Shown piece by piece: positions 7,480 through 14,883 of a stretch of DNA of 33,024 nucleotides. The stretch is from Candidatus Agathobaculum pullistercoris (GTDB taxonomy: Bacteria > Bacillota > Clostridia > Oscillospirales > Butyricicoccaceae). Every line of letters starts with the position of its first letter. Positions within the stretch are counted from its first letter, which is position 1. The notes under the pieces are model-generated. The model made no database searches, was not told the origin of the DNA, and saw only the letters and a list, made by a program, of their open reading frames with translations. The stretch spans positions 1 through 33,024 of the forward strand of contig DXFS01000064.1 in assembly GCA_019114345.1 (NCBI GenBank), given 5' to 3'. Position numbers and translations under genes: made by a program.

Positions 7480-7742
7480 GGGCTGACCGGAAAAAGGTCG
7501 AGCCGCTCCTGCGCACCGCGCGGGGGCAGCTCGACGGCGTGCTCAAGATGATCGAGGATGACCGCTACTGCATGGAGATCGCCACGCAGCTGCAGGCGGT
7601 CGAGTCGCTGGTGCACAAGGCGCGGCGCGAGGTGCTGCGCGCCCATCTGTCGGGCTGCGTGCAGGAGGCATTCGAGACGGGTGACGAGCAGGCTCGCGAG
7701 GCGAAGATCGACGAGATCATCAAACTGCTCGACAAGACGTGA
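7476..7742 (+). CDS. csoR: CsoR-family copper-sensing repressor
   Basis: An 88-residue all-helical DNA-binding repressor that leaves DNA on binding Cu(I). The metal site is complete: C32 (RYCMEI), H57 and C61 (LRAHLSGCV), with the 25- and 4-residue spacings of the Cu(I)-type CsoR C-H-C triad; formaldehyde or nickel relatives differ here. The N-terminal RTARGQLDGVLKMIEDD is the family signature. It is translationally coupled on both sides: its ATG overlaps the copA stop and its TGA overlaps the next GTG. It probably acts on the GC palindrome at 4915-4933. Confidence 0.93.
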   Translation: MRADRKKVEPLLRTARGQLDGVLKMIEDDRYCMEIATQLQAVESLVHKARREVLRAHLSGCVQEAFETGDEQAREAKIDEIIKLLDKT

Positions 7743-8383
7743 CCGCGCGTCTGCCAGCGGCGCTGGAGCAGGTATCCGATGCGGCAGAGCTGCTCTCCCA
7801 CTGCGAGCGGGAGGAGCTGCCGGCCGAGGGGCTGCACATCTGCGGGGCGGACCTGTCCGGCACGCGGTTTGAGGGCCTGCGGCTGCACGGCGTGCTGCTT
7901 GAAGGCTGCCGCCTGACCGGGTGCCGGTGGGAACGCGCGGATTTGAGTGACGTTGTGTTCCGGCGGTGCGAGCTGTCGAACAGCGGCTGGCGCGACGGGT
8001 TCTTCGCGCGCGTGGCGTTCGAGGACTGCAAGGCGGTCGGCGCGGGCTTCGGCGAGACCGGCTGGCGGGGTGTGTCGTTCGATGCGTGTGCGCTGTCCTA
8101 CGTGGTGTTTGACCACGCGCGGCTGCGCGAGGCCATATTCTCCGGCTGCGACCTCAGCAATGCTTCCCTGAATGAATGCACATGGAAGGGGCTGCAGCTG
8201 GACAGGACGATGCTGCGGTCGGCGAGCTTTCTGCATACGCCGCTCGCGGGGCTGGACCTGACCGGCTGTGAACTGGACGGGATCGCTGTATCGGACACCA
8301 ATGCCGAGCTGCGCGGCGCGGTCGTGACCATGGAACAGGCCGCGATGTTGGCGAAGCGGCTGGGGCTTGTCATCAAAGTATAA
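7739..8383 (+). CDS. Pentapeptide-repeat protein, Qnr/MfpA-like length
   Basis: A 214-residue protein whose residues 30-180 are tandem pentapeptide repeats of A(D/N)LxX type (GADLSGTRFEGLRLHGVLLE, CDLSNASLNECTWKG, GLDLTGCELDGIAV), which fold as a right-handed quadrilateral beta-helix. The tail AVVTMEQAAMLAKRLGL is the C-terminal helix seen in Firmicutes Qnr-like proteins. Family members of this length can mimic DNA and protect gyrase, but most chromosomal ones have no known role. The start is GTG at 7739, overlapping the csoR stop (GTGA). Its place as third gene of a copper operon is unusual. Confidence 0.88.
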   Translation: MTARLPAALEQVSDAAELLSHCEREELPAEGLHICGADLSGTRFEGLRLHGVLLEGCRLTGCRWERADLSDVVFRRCELSNSGWRDGFFARVAFEDCKAVGAGFGETGWRGVSFDACALSYVVFDHARLREAIFSGCDLSNASLNECTWKGLQLDRTMLRSASFLHTPLAGLDLTGCELDGIAVSDTNAELRGAVVTMEQAAMLAKRLGLVIKV

Positions 8384-8428
8384 CAAAAAGCGTTCCGCGA
8401 AAGGACTTTCGCGGAACGCTTTTTGTTA
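8381..8428 (+). terminator. Bidirectional terminator shared with the hisC stop codon
   Basis: A 23-bp perfect stem runs from TAACAAAAAGCG at 8381 to its complement ending TTTTTGTTA at 8428, with a 2-base centre. Both stop codons lie in the stem: TAA 8381-8383 of the plus gene and TAA 8426-8428 of hisC on minus. A/T tracts on each flank allow action in both directions. Confidence 0.92.
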
Positions 8429-9481
8429 CAGAAATTCCTTGAGCGCGGCGATCAACTTGTCCATCTGCTCGTCCGTGCCGACCGTAATGCGCAAATAATT
8501 ATCAATGCGCGGCAGCTTAAAATAGCGGATAAAGATATTTTTCTGCCGCAAATACTCAAAAATGACCGATGCTTCTTTTTTGGGGTGCGTCACAAACAGG
8601 AAGTTGGAAAGCGAGGGAGAAACCGTGAAGCCGAGCTCCCGCAGCGCTTCTGCCGCGCGTTCGCGCGTTGCAATGACCTTGTGGCAGATTTGCTGGAAGT
8701 ACATTTCGTCGCGCACGGCGGCCTCGCCTGCGGCGAGTGCAATGGCGTCCATGGTGTAGGAGTTGTATGAATTCTTGACCGCTTCGAGTGTGGCGATCAG
8801 CGTCTCCGAGCCGAGCGCATAGCCGATGCGCAGGCCGGCGAGCGAGCGCGATTTGCTCATGGTCTGTACGATCAGCAAGTTTTCATACCGCTTCAGCAGC
8901 GAAACAGCGCTGTTTGTACCGAAATCCACATACGCTTCGTCAATAATGACTATGCAGTCAGTATTGCGCTGCAGCAGATCCTCGATCGCGTCCAGCGGCA
9001 GCGCGCGCCCGGTCGGCGCGTTCGGGTTGGGCAGCACCACGCCGCCGTTCGGCTTGTCGTAATTGCGGATGTTCACACAGAAGTCTTCACTAAGCGGCAC
9101 GGTCTCATACGGGATGCGGAACAGGTCGCACCAGACCGGGTAGAACGAATAAGTGATATCCGGATAAAGGATGGGTTTGTCCGAGCAGAAGAACGACTGG
9201 AACGCGAGCGCGAGCACGTCATCCGACCCGTTGCCGAGGAACACCTGCGCGGTTTTTACACCGAAGCGCTCAGCCAGCACGGTTTTGAGGCGCTTGCCGT
9301 TCGCATCCGGATAGAGCGCGAGCGAGGAAGCATCGAAGGTGCGCAGCACCTCCTGCACGCCTGGCGCGGGCGGATAGGGATTCTCGTTGGCATTTAATTT
9401 GATGATATCCTTTGCCTGCGGCTGCTCACCCGGCACATAGGGGTCGATCTTGCGGAGCTTATCGAGAAAGGGCTTGTCCAT
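8426..9481 (-). CDS. hisC: Histidinol-phosphate aminotransferase
   Basis: A 351-residue fold-type I PLP aminotransferase converting imidazole-acetol phosphate and glutamate to histidinol phosphate. N-terminal residues IIKLNANENPYPPAPG, LYPDANGKRLK and LGNGSDDVL are HisC hallmarks. The PLP contacts are N152 (PNPNAPTG), D181 and Y184 (IIDEAYVDF), and the Schiff-base lysine K210 in MSKSRSLAGLRIGYA. The start at 9481 follows AAAAGGAGAATGCCTT. It stands alone rather than in a his operon, so a broader role with aromatic amino acids is possible. Confidence 0.93.
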   Translation of the reverse strand: MDKPFLDKLRKIDPYVPGEQPQAKDIIKLNANENPYPPAPGVQEVLRTFDASSLALYPDANGKRLKTVLAERFGVKTAQVFLGNGSDDVLALAFQSFFCSDKPILYPDITYSFYPVWCDLFRIPYETVPLSEDFCVNIRNYDKPNGGVVLPNPNAPTGRALPLDAIEDLLQRNTDCIVIIDEAYVDFGTNSAVSLLKRYENLLIVQTMSKSRSLAGLRIGYALGSETLIATLEAVKNSYNSYTMDAIALAAGEAAVRDEMYFQQICHKVIATRERAAEALRELGFTVSPSLSNFLFVTHPKKEASVIFEYLRQKNIFIRYFKLPRIDNYLRITVGTDEQMDKLIAALKEFL

Positions 9482-9518
9482 AAGGCATTCTCCTTTTTGC
9501 AGTTTGTTGACTGCGGAT

Positions 9519-9547
9519 AGTTTATCATAGTAAAGCGAGAAAGTCAA
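9519..9547 (-). promoter_or_regulatory. hisC promoter
   Basis: On the minus strand TTGACT (9542-9547), a 17-base spacer and TAAACT (9519-9524), ending about 38 bases before the hisC ATG. It lies back to back with the promoter of the small membrane protein on the plus strand. Confidence 0.65.
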
Positions 9548-9554
9548 GCCCTGT

Positions 9555-9583
9555 TTGTGTTCGATGGGTGGGCGTGCTATAAT
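9555..9583 (+). promoter_or_regulatory. Promoter of the small membrane protein and rarA
   Basis: TTGTGT (9555-9560), a 17-base spacer and TATAAT (9578-9583) with an extended -10 TG. The same GTGCTATAAT string recurs at the DUF951 (12257) and lipoprotein (20745) promoters. Confidence 0.75.
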
Positions 9584-9616
9584 GGGATATATCATATAAG
9601 GGAGGCGGGGATCAAT

Positions 9617-9934
9617 ATGAAACAGGCAAAACAGGCAGGATATGCACTGGGCTATGCAGCAGCGCTTTGGTCGTTGTTCTCGTTGGCGGTCTGGGTGATA
9701 ACTGCTGCGGATATAGGCGGCCTGATGGGAGTATACAGCGCAGCAGCCTGGATGTATAGAACCGCCTTCTTATGGCTTGTGTTGTTTGCCGCACTCGTTT
9801 GCTGTATCATTGTGCGGCTGTTCCGCGGAAAATGCAGCAATGCGGAAAAGCCTGCCGCGCTGGTGCTCACGCTGTTGTATCTGCCCAGCGTATTCGGCTG
9901 GGCAATGATCACCGGGCTCTCCGCAGTATTTTGA
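9617..9934 (+). CDS. Small hypothetical membrane protein
   Basis: A 105-residue protein with three predicted membrane helices: residues about 10-35 (ALGYAAALWSLFSLAVWVIT), 48-70 (AFLWLVLFAALVCCIIVRLF) and 80-103 (AALVLTLLYLPSVFGWAMIT). They are joined by short charged loops. The start at 9617 follows GGGAGGCGGGGATCAAT; the in-frame extension to 9557 would begin inside the promoter. I recognise no family. It is 21 bases upstream of rarA and has its own promoter. Confidence 0.75.
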   Translation: MKQAKQAGYALGYAAALWSLFSLAVWVITAADIGGLMGVYSAAAWMYRTAFLWLVLFAALVCCIIVRLFRGKCSNAEKPAALVLTLLYLPSVFGWAMITGLSAVF

Positions 9935-9955
9935 AGTCTCCACAAGGAGGAAACC

Positions 9956-11206
9956 ATGTATCAACCCTTAGCAGACAAGATCCGCCCGAAAACACTCGAC
10001 GACGTGGTCGGCCAGCAGCACCTGCTGGGCAAAAACGGCCTGCTGCGCCGCGTGATCGAGAGCGGCAACATCCCGAACCTGATTTTTTACGGTCCGTCCG
10101 GCGTTGGCAAGACCACGGTCGCGTCCATCATCGCAAAGCAGACCGAGCGCAAGCTGTACCACCTCAACGCCACCACCGCGGGCATCGCGGATATCAAGGC
10201 GATCATCGACGAGCTGGACACCTTCCTTGCGCCGAACGGCGCGCTCGTGTATCTGGACGAGATCCAGTATTTTAACAAAAAGCAGCAGCAGAGCCTGCTG
10301 GAGTTTATTGAGACCGGCAAAATGACGCTGATCGCCTCCACGACCGAAAATCCCTATTTTTACATCTACAACGCGATCCTGAGCCGCTGCACGGTGTTTG
10401 AGTTCAAGCCCATCGAGGCGCGCGACATGCAGAGGGCGGTCGAGCGGGCATTTACACTCGCCATCGGGGATAAGGAAATCCCGGTCGAGGACGGCGTGGC
10501 CGCGCACATCGCGCAGGCGGTGGGCGGCGACGTGCGCAAGGCACTCGGCGCGGTCGAGCTGCTCGTGCTCGGCGCGGGGGAGCAGGGCGTGACGCTCGCG
10601 GACGCACAGCAGGCCGCACAGCGCTCCAACATGCGCTACGACCGCGACGGCGACAGCCATTACGATATCTTATCCGCGTTCCAAAAGTCCATCCGCGGCT
10701 CGGACCCGGACGCGGCGCTGCACTACCTCGCGCGCCTGCTCGAGGCGGGGGACATGATCTCCGCCGCGCGGCGCATGCTGGTCATTGCGGCGGAGGACGT
10801 GGGGCTGGCCTATCCGCAGTGTATGCCGATCGTCAAGGCGTGCGTGGACAGCGCGTTCCAGCTTGGCCTGCCTGAGGCGAGCATCCCGCTGGGTGAGGCG
10901 GTCATCCTGATGGCGACCGCGCCCAAGTCCAACAGCGCAGCCGTGGCCATTGGTGCGGCGCAGGCGGACGTGCGCGCGGGAAAAGTAGGAGACATCCCGT
11001 CGCACATCAAGGACGCGCATTACAGCGGCGCGGCGAAGCTGGGCCGCGGGCTGACCTATCAGTACCCGCATGACTTCCCAAATCACTGGACGCCGCAGCA
11101 GTATCTGCCGGATGAACTGCGCGGCGCGCATTATTACGATTTCGGCCCGAACAAGACCGAGCAGGCCGCGAAAGCCTACTGGGACAGGATTAAGGGACAG
11201 AAATAA
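9956..11206 (+). CDS. rarA: Replication-associated recombination protein A (MgsA/RarA AAA+ ATPase)
   Basis: A 416-residue AAA+ ATPase related to clamp loaders that acts at stalled replication forks. Walker A is GPSGVGKTT (46-54), Walker B is LVYLDEI (97-103), sensor 1 is STTENP (128-133), and the arginine finger is likely R144 (ILSRC). The opening QPLADKIRPKTLDDVVGQQH and the C-terminal MgsA block (SIRGSDPDAALHYLARLLEA, AAEDVGLAYPQ, KSNSAAVAIGAAQADV) fix the family and give full length. The ribosome binding site is AAGGAGGAAACC. A 9-bp GC stem follows immediately. Confidence 0.95.
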   Translation: MYQPLADKIRPKTLDDVVGQQHLLGKNGLLRRVIESGNIPNLIFYGPSGVGKTTVASIIAKQTERKLYHLNATTAGIADIKAIIDELDTFLAPNGALVYLDEIQYFNKKQQQSLLEFIETGKMTLIASTTENPYFYIYNAILSRCTVFEFKPIEARDMQRAVERAFTLAIGDKEIPVEDGVAAHIAQAVGGDVRKALGAVELLVLGAGEQGVTLADAQQAAQRSNMRYDRDGDSHYDILSAFQKSIRGSDPDAALHYLARLLEAGDMISAARRMLVIAAEDVGLAYPQCMPIVKACVDSAFQLGLPEASIPLGEAVILMATAPKSNSAAVAIGAAQADVRAGKVGDIPSHIKDAHYSGAAKLGRGLTYQYPHDFPNHWTPQQYLPDELRGAHYYDFGPNKTEQAAKAYWDRIKGQK

Positions 11207-11228
11207 GGAGCGCGATACGCGCGCTCCT
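11206..11228. terminator. Weak stem-loop between rarA and the S1-domain gene
   Basis: AGGAGCGCG pairs with CGCGCTCCT over a 5-base loop, starting in the rarA stop codon. No T run follows on either strand, so factor-independent termination would be inefficient. Confidence 0.4.
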
Positions 11229-11244
11229 GTGAAAGCTATGCCAT

Positions 11245-12183
11245 TTACTCAAATACGGTTGCGATATACTTCCGGTCGCAGCAGGCGGGCGTATACACCC
11301 ATTCATCGATATGCCCTTCCGTGATGAAATACTGCGGCAGGGGCGGTGCCTCGCTGGCGGCGAGTACGTCAATGACCGTCAGCTTGATCTTCATGCGCTG
11401 GGGCAGGATGGACTTGATGTACACGGATACCACCGTCCCTGCGGCGAGGTCGCTGCGCGGCTCAGCCAAACCGGACAGATTGGGCGCAAGTTCAATAAAC
11501 ACGCCATATGGCTCGACCGACCGCACCACGCCGCGCACGGTCTCCCCTGGGGAGAATTGCGCGGTGTTTTGTTCCCATGTGCCGAGCAGCTCACGGTGGG
11601 TGAGTGAAATGCGGCGCGTCTTCCGGTCCACCGACCGCACCGCGGCATAGATGGATTGGCCGACCGAAAGCCGGTCGCTTGGATGGAAGATGCGCGAGAC
11701 CGACAGGTTTTCGATGCCGATGAGCGACGCGACCCCGCAGCCGATGTCCACGAACGCGCCGAACGGCTCAAGGTGGGTGACTGCGGCGGGAATCACATCG
11801 CCCGGGGTCAGGGTATCCAGGAAAAAGTCCTGCGCGCGCTGCTGGACGATCGTGCGCGACAGCCAGACCACGGGCGGATCAGAGGTTTCGTCCACCTCGG
11901 TCACGGCAAAACAGGTCGGCTTGCCCACACGGGACAGGATAGCGATCTCGCGCGTGTCGCCCTCGGCAACGCCCAGTGCGCAGCACGAGCGCGGCATGAT
12001 GCCCTGCGCAAAGCCGAAGTCGAACAGCAGGTCATGCGCGGCTGTGCACCGCTGCGCGACCGCTTCGAGGATCATGCCTTCGTCCTGCGCACGGCGCAGC
12101 CCTTCGGGGGAGGAGAGTGCCTGCCGCATCTCGGGCAGGGCGGTGTAACTGCCCTCGGGCAGGTAGCATTCGCTTGTTTTCAT
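11245..12183 (-). CDS. S1 RNA-binding domain protein (ribosomal protein S1-like)
   Basis: A 312-residue protein with tandem OB-fold S1 domains. Residues 126-196 (LTPGDVIPAAVTHLEPFGAF, VDIGCGVASLIGIENLS, RKTRRISLTHRELLGTW) are a canonical domain. Residues 211-270 (SPGETVRGVVRSVEPYGVFI, ELAPNLSGLAE) are a second. Residues 40-112 may be a divergent third. It resembles the short S1-like proteins of Clostridia that are thought to bind mRNA or 30S subunits. The role is not proven for this subgroup. The ATG follows AAAGGAGG by 12 bases. It is monocistronic and divergent from the DUF951 operon. Confidence 0.85.
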   Translation of the reverse strand: MKTSECYLPEGSYTALPEMRQALSSPEGLRRAQDEGMILEAVAQRCTAAHDLLFDFGFAQGIMPRSCCALGVAEGDTREIAILSRVGKPTCFAVTEVDETSDPPVVWLSRTIVQQRAQDFFLDTLTPGDVIPAAVTHLEPFGAFVDIGCGVASLIGIENLSVSRIFHPSDRLSVGQSIYAAVRSVDRKTRRISLTHRELLGTWEQNTAQFSPGETVRGVVRSVEPYGVFIELAPNLSGLAEPRSDLAAGTVVSVYIKSILPQRMKIKLTVIDVLAASEAPPLPQYFITEGHIDEWVYTPACCDRKYIATVFE

Positions 12184-12256
12184 AATATAGCAGAGCCTCC
12201 TTTGGGGTCTGCACTACTATATGAAAAATCCGGTGGGAATAGCACTGGAAGTGTGC

Positions 12257-12262
12257 TATAAT
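12257..12262 (+). promoter_or_regulatory. Extended -10 promoter of the DUF951-udp-MATE operon
   Basis: TATAAT at 12257-12262 is preceded by TG one base upstream. The -35 hexamer at 17 bases (TGGGAA) is poor, so the extended -10 element is probably what sets the site. The ATG at 12293 is about 24 bases downstream of the predicted start point. Confidence 0.55.
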
Positions 12263-12292
12263 GAAGGCAAAAACATGAGGAGTGAACCGGGA

Positions 12293-12487
12293 ATGGATGT
12301 ACAGGTCGGCGATATCCTGACTATGAAAAAGCCGCATCCATGCGGCTCAAAGCAGTGGAAGGTGCTGCGCACGGGCATGGATTTTAAGCTCAAATGCGAG
12401 GGCTGCGGGCATGAGGTCATGCTGCCGCGCAGCAAGGCAGAGAAAAACATTCGCACTATCGAACGGGAGGGAAAAGTGGTATGCTGA
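12293..12487 (+). CDS. DUF951 family small protein
   Basis: A 64-residue protein beginning MDVQVGDILTMKKPHPCGSK, then KLKCEGCGHEVMLPRSKAEK. The block V-G-D-I-x-T-M-K-K-P-H-P-C-G-S with a later C-x2-C-G and M-L-P-R is the DUF951 signature. Three cysteines and a histidine suggest a small metal or nucleic-acid binding fold, but no function is established. The start at 12293 is set by GAGGAG 10 bases upstream; the longer in-frame starts at 12221 and 12275 lack ribosome binding sites. It overlaps udp by 7 bases and is therefore coupled to it. Confidence 0.88.
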   Translation: MDVQVGDILTMKKPHPCGSKQWKVLRTGMDFKLKCEGCGHEVMLPRSKAEKNIRTIEREGKVVC

Positions 12488-13242
12488 TCGACGGCAAGCA
12501 GATGCATATACAAATCCGAAAAGGCGACATTGGACGCTATGTCATTCTGCCGGGCGATCCGGGACGATCGGAGAAGATTGCCCGCTACTTTGACGAGCCC
12601 AAACAGATCGCGCAGAACCGCGAATATACCCTGTGGACGGGGAAGCTCGACGGCGTGCCGGTCGCAGTGTGCTCGACCGGCATTGGCGGCCCGTCCGCCG
12701 CGATCGCGCTCGAGGAGCTGGTCGAGTGCGGGGCGGACACGTTTATCCGTGTGGGGACTTCGGGCGGCATTGTGGACGAGGTGTGCGGCGGCGATATCGT
12801 GATCGCGACCGCAGCCATCCGGCAGGAGGGCACGAGCCGCGAATACCTGCCCATCGAGTTCCCGGCTGCGGCGGACTTTTCCGTCGTTTCCGCGCTGCGG
12901 GATGCGGCGGTAAAGCTCGGGCTCACTCACCACATCGGCGTCATCCAGTCCAAGGACAGCTTTTACGGCGAGATCCGCCCAGCGCAGCAGCCTATCGCAG
13001 ACGAGCTGCTCGCCAAGTGGAAGGCATGGAAGGCCGCGGGCGCGCTTACGAGCGAGATGGAGACCGCGGCGCTGTTTATCGTCTCGCAGGTGCTGCATGT
13101 GCGCTGCGGCGCGGTGCTCAATGTGCTGTGGAACGCGGATAACGACGACGCGCCCAGCATCCCGCCGGATGCGGCCGAGCGCGGCGTGAGGACCGCGGTG
13201 GAGGCGCTGCGCATCCTGATCCGGGAGGACGGAGCGGTATGA
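12481..13242 (+). CDS. udp: Uridine phosphorylase-like nucleoside phosphorylase
   Basis: A 253-residue PNP/UDP family enzyme that would split uridine with phosphate to uracil and ribose-1-phosphate. Phosphate-binding GDPGR is at 25-29, the second phosphate and ribose segment RVGTSGG at 90-96, and the ribose-binding SEMETAALF at 191-199. The segment QEGTSREYLPIEFPA is typical of the uridine branch. The length is normal. It overlaps the DUF951 gene upstream and, through ATGA, the MATE gene downstream. This is a salvage enzyme; activity on other pyrimidine nucleosides is possible. Confidence 0.9.
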   Translation: MLIDGKQMHIQIRKGDIGRYVILPGDPGRSEKIARYFDEPKQIAQNREYTLWTGKLDGVPVAVCSTGIGGPSAAIALEELVECGADTFIRVGTSGGIVDEVCGGDIVIATAAIRQEGTSREYLPIEFPAAADFSVVSALRDAAVKLGLTHHIGVIQSKDSFYGEIRPAQQPIADELLAKWKAWKAAGALTSEMETAALFIVSQVLHVRCGAVLNVLWNADNDDAPSIPPDAAERGVRTAVEALRILIREDGAV

Positions 13243-14636
13243 GAAAGGGAAAACAGAACAAGCGTGAGGCCGACCTGGGACGCGACCCGGTCGGCCCGCT
13301 GCTCATCCGCCTCGCGCTGCCGACGATCTGCGCGCAGGTGGTCAATCTGCTGTACAACATCGTCGACCGCATCTATATCGGCCAGATCCCGGGCGAGGGC
13401 GCGCTTGCGCTGACCGGCATGGGTGTCACCTTCCCGGTGATCACGCTGATCTCTGCGTTTGCGGCGCTGATCGGCATGGGCGGCTCGCCGCGCGCGTCCA
13501 TCTTCATGGGCGCAGGCGAGCATGAAAAAGCCGAACGTACGCTTGGAACCTGCTCGGCGGCGCTGTGGGGGCTGTCCATTGTGCTGACAGTACTGTTCCT
13601 GCTGTTTCAGGAGCCGCTGCTCGTGTTGTTCGGCGCGTCCCCGGATACACTGCCCTATGCGCTCGAATACCTGAATATCTATGTGCTGGGCACGATTTTT
13701 GTCATGACTGCGCTGGGTCTCAACGGTTTTATCACTGCACAGGGGAAATCCGGTGTGGCGATGAAAACCGTGCTGATCGGAGCGGTGCTCAATGTCGTGC
13801 TCGACCCGGTGTTCATCTTTGTGTTCGGCATGGGTGTGCGCGGCGCGGCGATCGCAACTGTCATTTCGCAGGCAGTTTCCGCGGCATGGGTAGTAGTGTT
13901 CCTGTCCGGCAGCAAGAGCACGCTGCGCCTGCGCAAAGCTTTTCTGCGGCTGGACAGCAAGCTGCTGCTTCCGGCGGTTGCATTGGGCGCTTCGCCCTTT
14001 GTCATGCAGGCGACCGAGAGTCTGCTTACGGTAACATTCAATGTCTCACTGCAGCGGTACGGCGGTGACCTTGCGGTCGGAGCGATGACCATTCTGACAT
14101 CAGTTTCCCAGATGGTACAAATGCCGCTGCTGGGACTGGCGCAGGGCGCGCAGCCGATTTTAAGCTTTAACTACGGCGCCGGCCGTCCGGACCGGATGAA
14201 GCAGTCCGTGCGTTATACCCTGATCATCGCCTGCGTGTTTGCTTTTTCGGTTTGGGGTGTGGTACAACTGGCGCCGCATGCCGTGGCGCAGATGTTCAAC
14301 CGCAATACCGAACTGGTGGATATGACTGCGTGGGCGCTGCGCATCTATTTCGCTGTCGGCTTTACGATGGCGTTCCAGAATACCTTCCAGCAGTGCTTTG
14401 TCGCGCTGGGGGAAGCGAAGATCTCGCTGTTCCTTGCGCTGGAACGAAAGGTCATTCTGCTCATTCCGCTGATTCTGATTCTGCCGCAGTTTATGTCAGA
14501 CAAGCTGTTTGCCGTATTCTGTGCAGAGCCGGTGGCAGATTTCCTTGCTGCTGCTACGACAACGACCCTGTTCCTCTTCCGATTCCGCCATATCCTGCGC
14601 GAAACGGAACAGAAAAGCCAAACCAGACCGGAATAA
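13239..14636 (+). CDS. MATE family efflux transporter
   Basis: A 465-residue, 12-helix cation-coupled drug or metabolite exporter. The opening GPLLIRLALPTICAQVVNLL and YNIVDRIYIGQIPGEGALAL is the N-terminal MATE signature. The repeat in the second half (ATESLLTVTFNVSLQRYGGD, PLLGLAQGAQPILSFNYGAG) is equally typical of the clostridial NorM/DinF-like group. It is translationally coupled to udp by an ATGA overlap and ends in a strong terminator. Linkage to a nucleoside phosphorylase hints at a nucleoside-related substrate, but nothing in the protein confirms it. Confidence 0.92.
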   Translation: MRKGKQNKREADLGRDPVGPLLIRLALPTICAQVVNLLYNIVDRIYIGQIPGEGALALTGMGVTFPVITLISAFAALIGMGGSPRASIFMGAGEHEKAERTLGTCSAALWGLSIVLTVLFLLFQEPLLVLFGASPDTLPYALEYLNIYVLGTIFVMTALGLNGFITAQGKSGVAMKTVLIGAVLNVVLDPVFIFVFGMGVRGAAIATVISQAVSAAWVVVFLSGSKSTLRLRKAFLRLDSKLLLPAVALGASPFVMQATESLLTVTFNVSLQRYGGDLAVGAMTILTSVSQMVQMPLLGLAQGAQPILSFNYGAGRPDRMKQSVRYTLIIACVFAFSVWGVVQLAPHAVAQMFNRNTELVDMTAWALRIYFAVGFTMAFQNTFQQCFVALGEAKISLFLALERKVILLIPLILILPQFMSDKLFAVFCAEPVADFLAAATTTTLFLFRFRHILRETEQKSQTRPE

Positions 14637-14678
14637 AACAAAGCGCCTGCGGTATTCAAAACCGCAGGCGCTTTGTTT
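14636..14678 (+). terminator. Terminator of the DUF951-udp-MATE operon
   Basis: A perfect 17-bp stem, AAACAAAGCGCCTGCGG with CCGCAGGCGCTTTGTTT, and a 9-base loop. Confidence 0.92.
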
Positions 14679-14741
14679 GTATATCCTGTGCCATCATGCG
14701 TGCATCAAACAGCCGCTGGGAGTGATCACGGTCAGCGTCAT

Positions 14742-14809
14742 AAAAAGCCCAGCTGTGCCGGGCTTTTTAACAAGAAAGGAGAAAAGTTTCGCCTGCGGCG
14801 GAACTTTTC
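14742..14809. repeat. Two further stem-loops in the MATE-RACo intergenic gap
   Basis: The 205-base gap 14679-14883 holds no gene I can support. It carries AAAAAGCCC (14742-14750) paired with GGGCTTTTT (14760-14768), a terminator-like stem usable on either strand. It also carries a 13-bp stem, GAAAAGTTTCGCC (14781-14793) with GGCGGAACTTTTC (14797-14809). The first could terminate the minus-strand RACo transcript. The second has no T run and looks like an intergenic palindrome or degenerate repeat unit. Confidence 0.6.
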
Positions 14810-14883
14810 GCAGTTTTGGGAGTATCTACGCTATGTGCGGTGCGTCTCCTCCCGCTTGAAGCGGATTGACGGAAACGAGCCCC

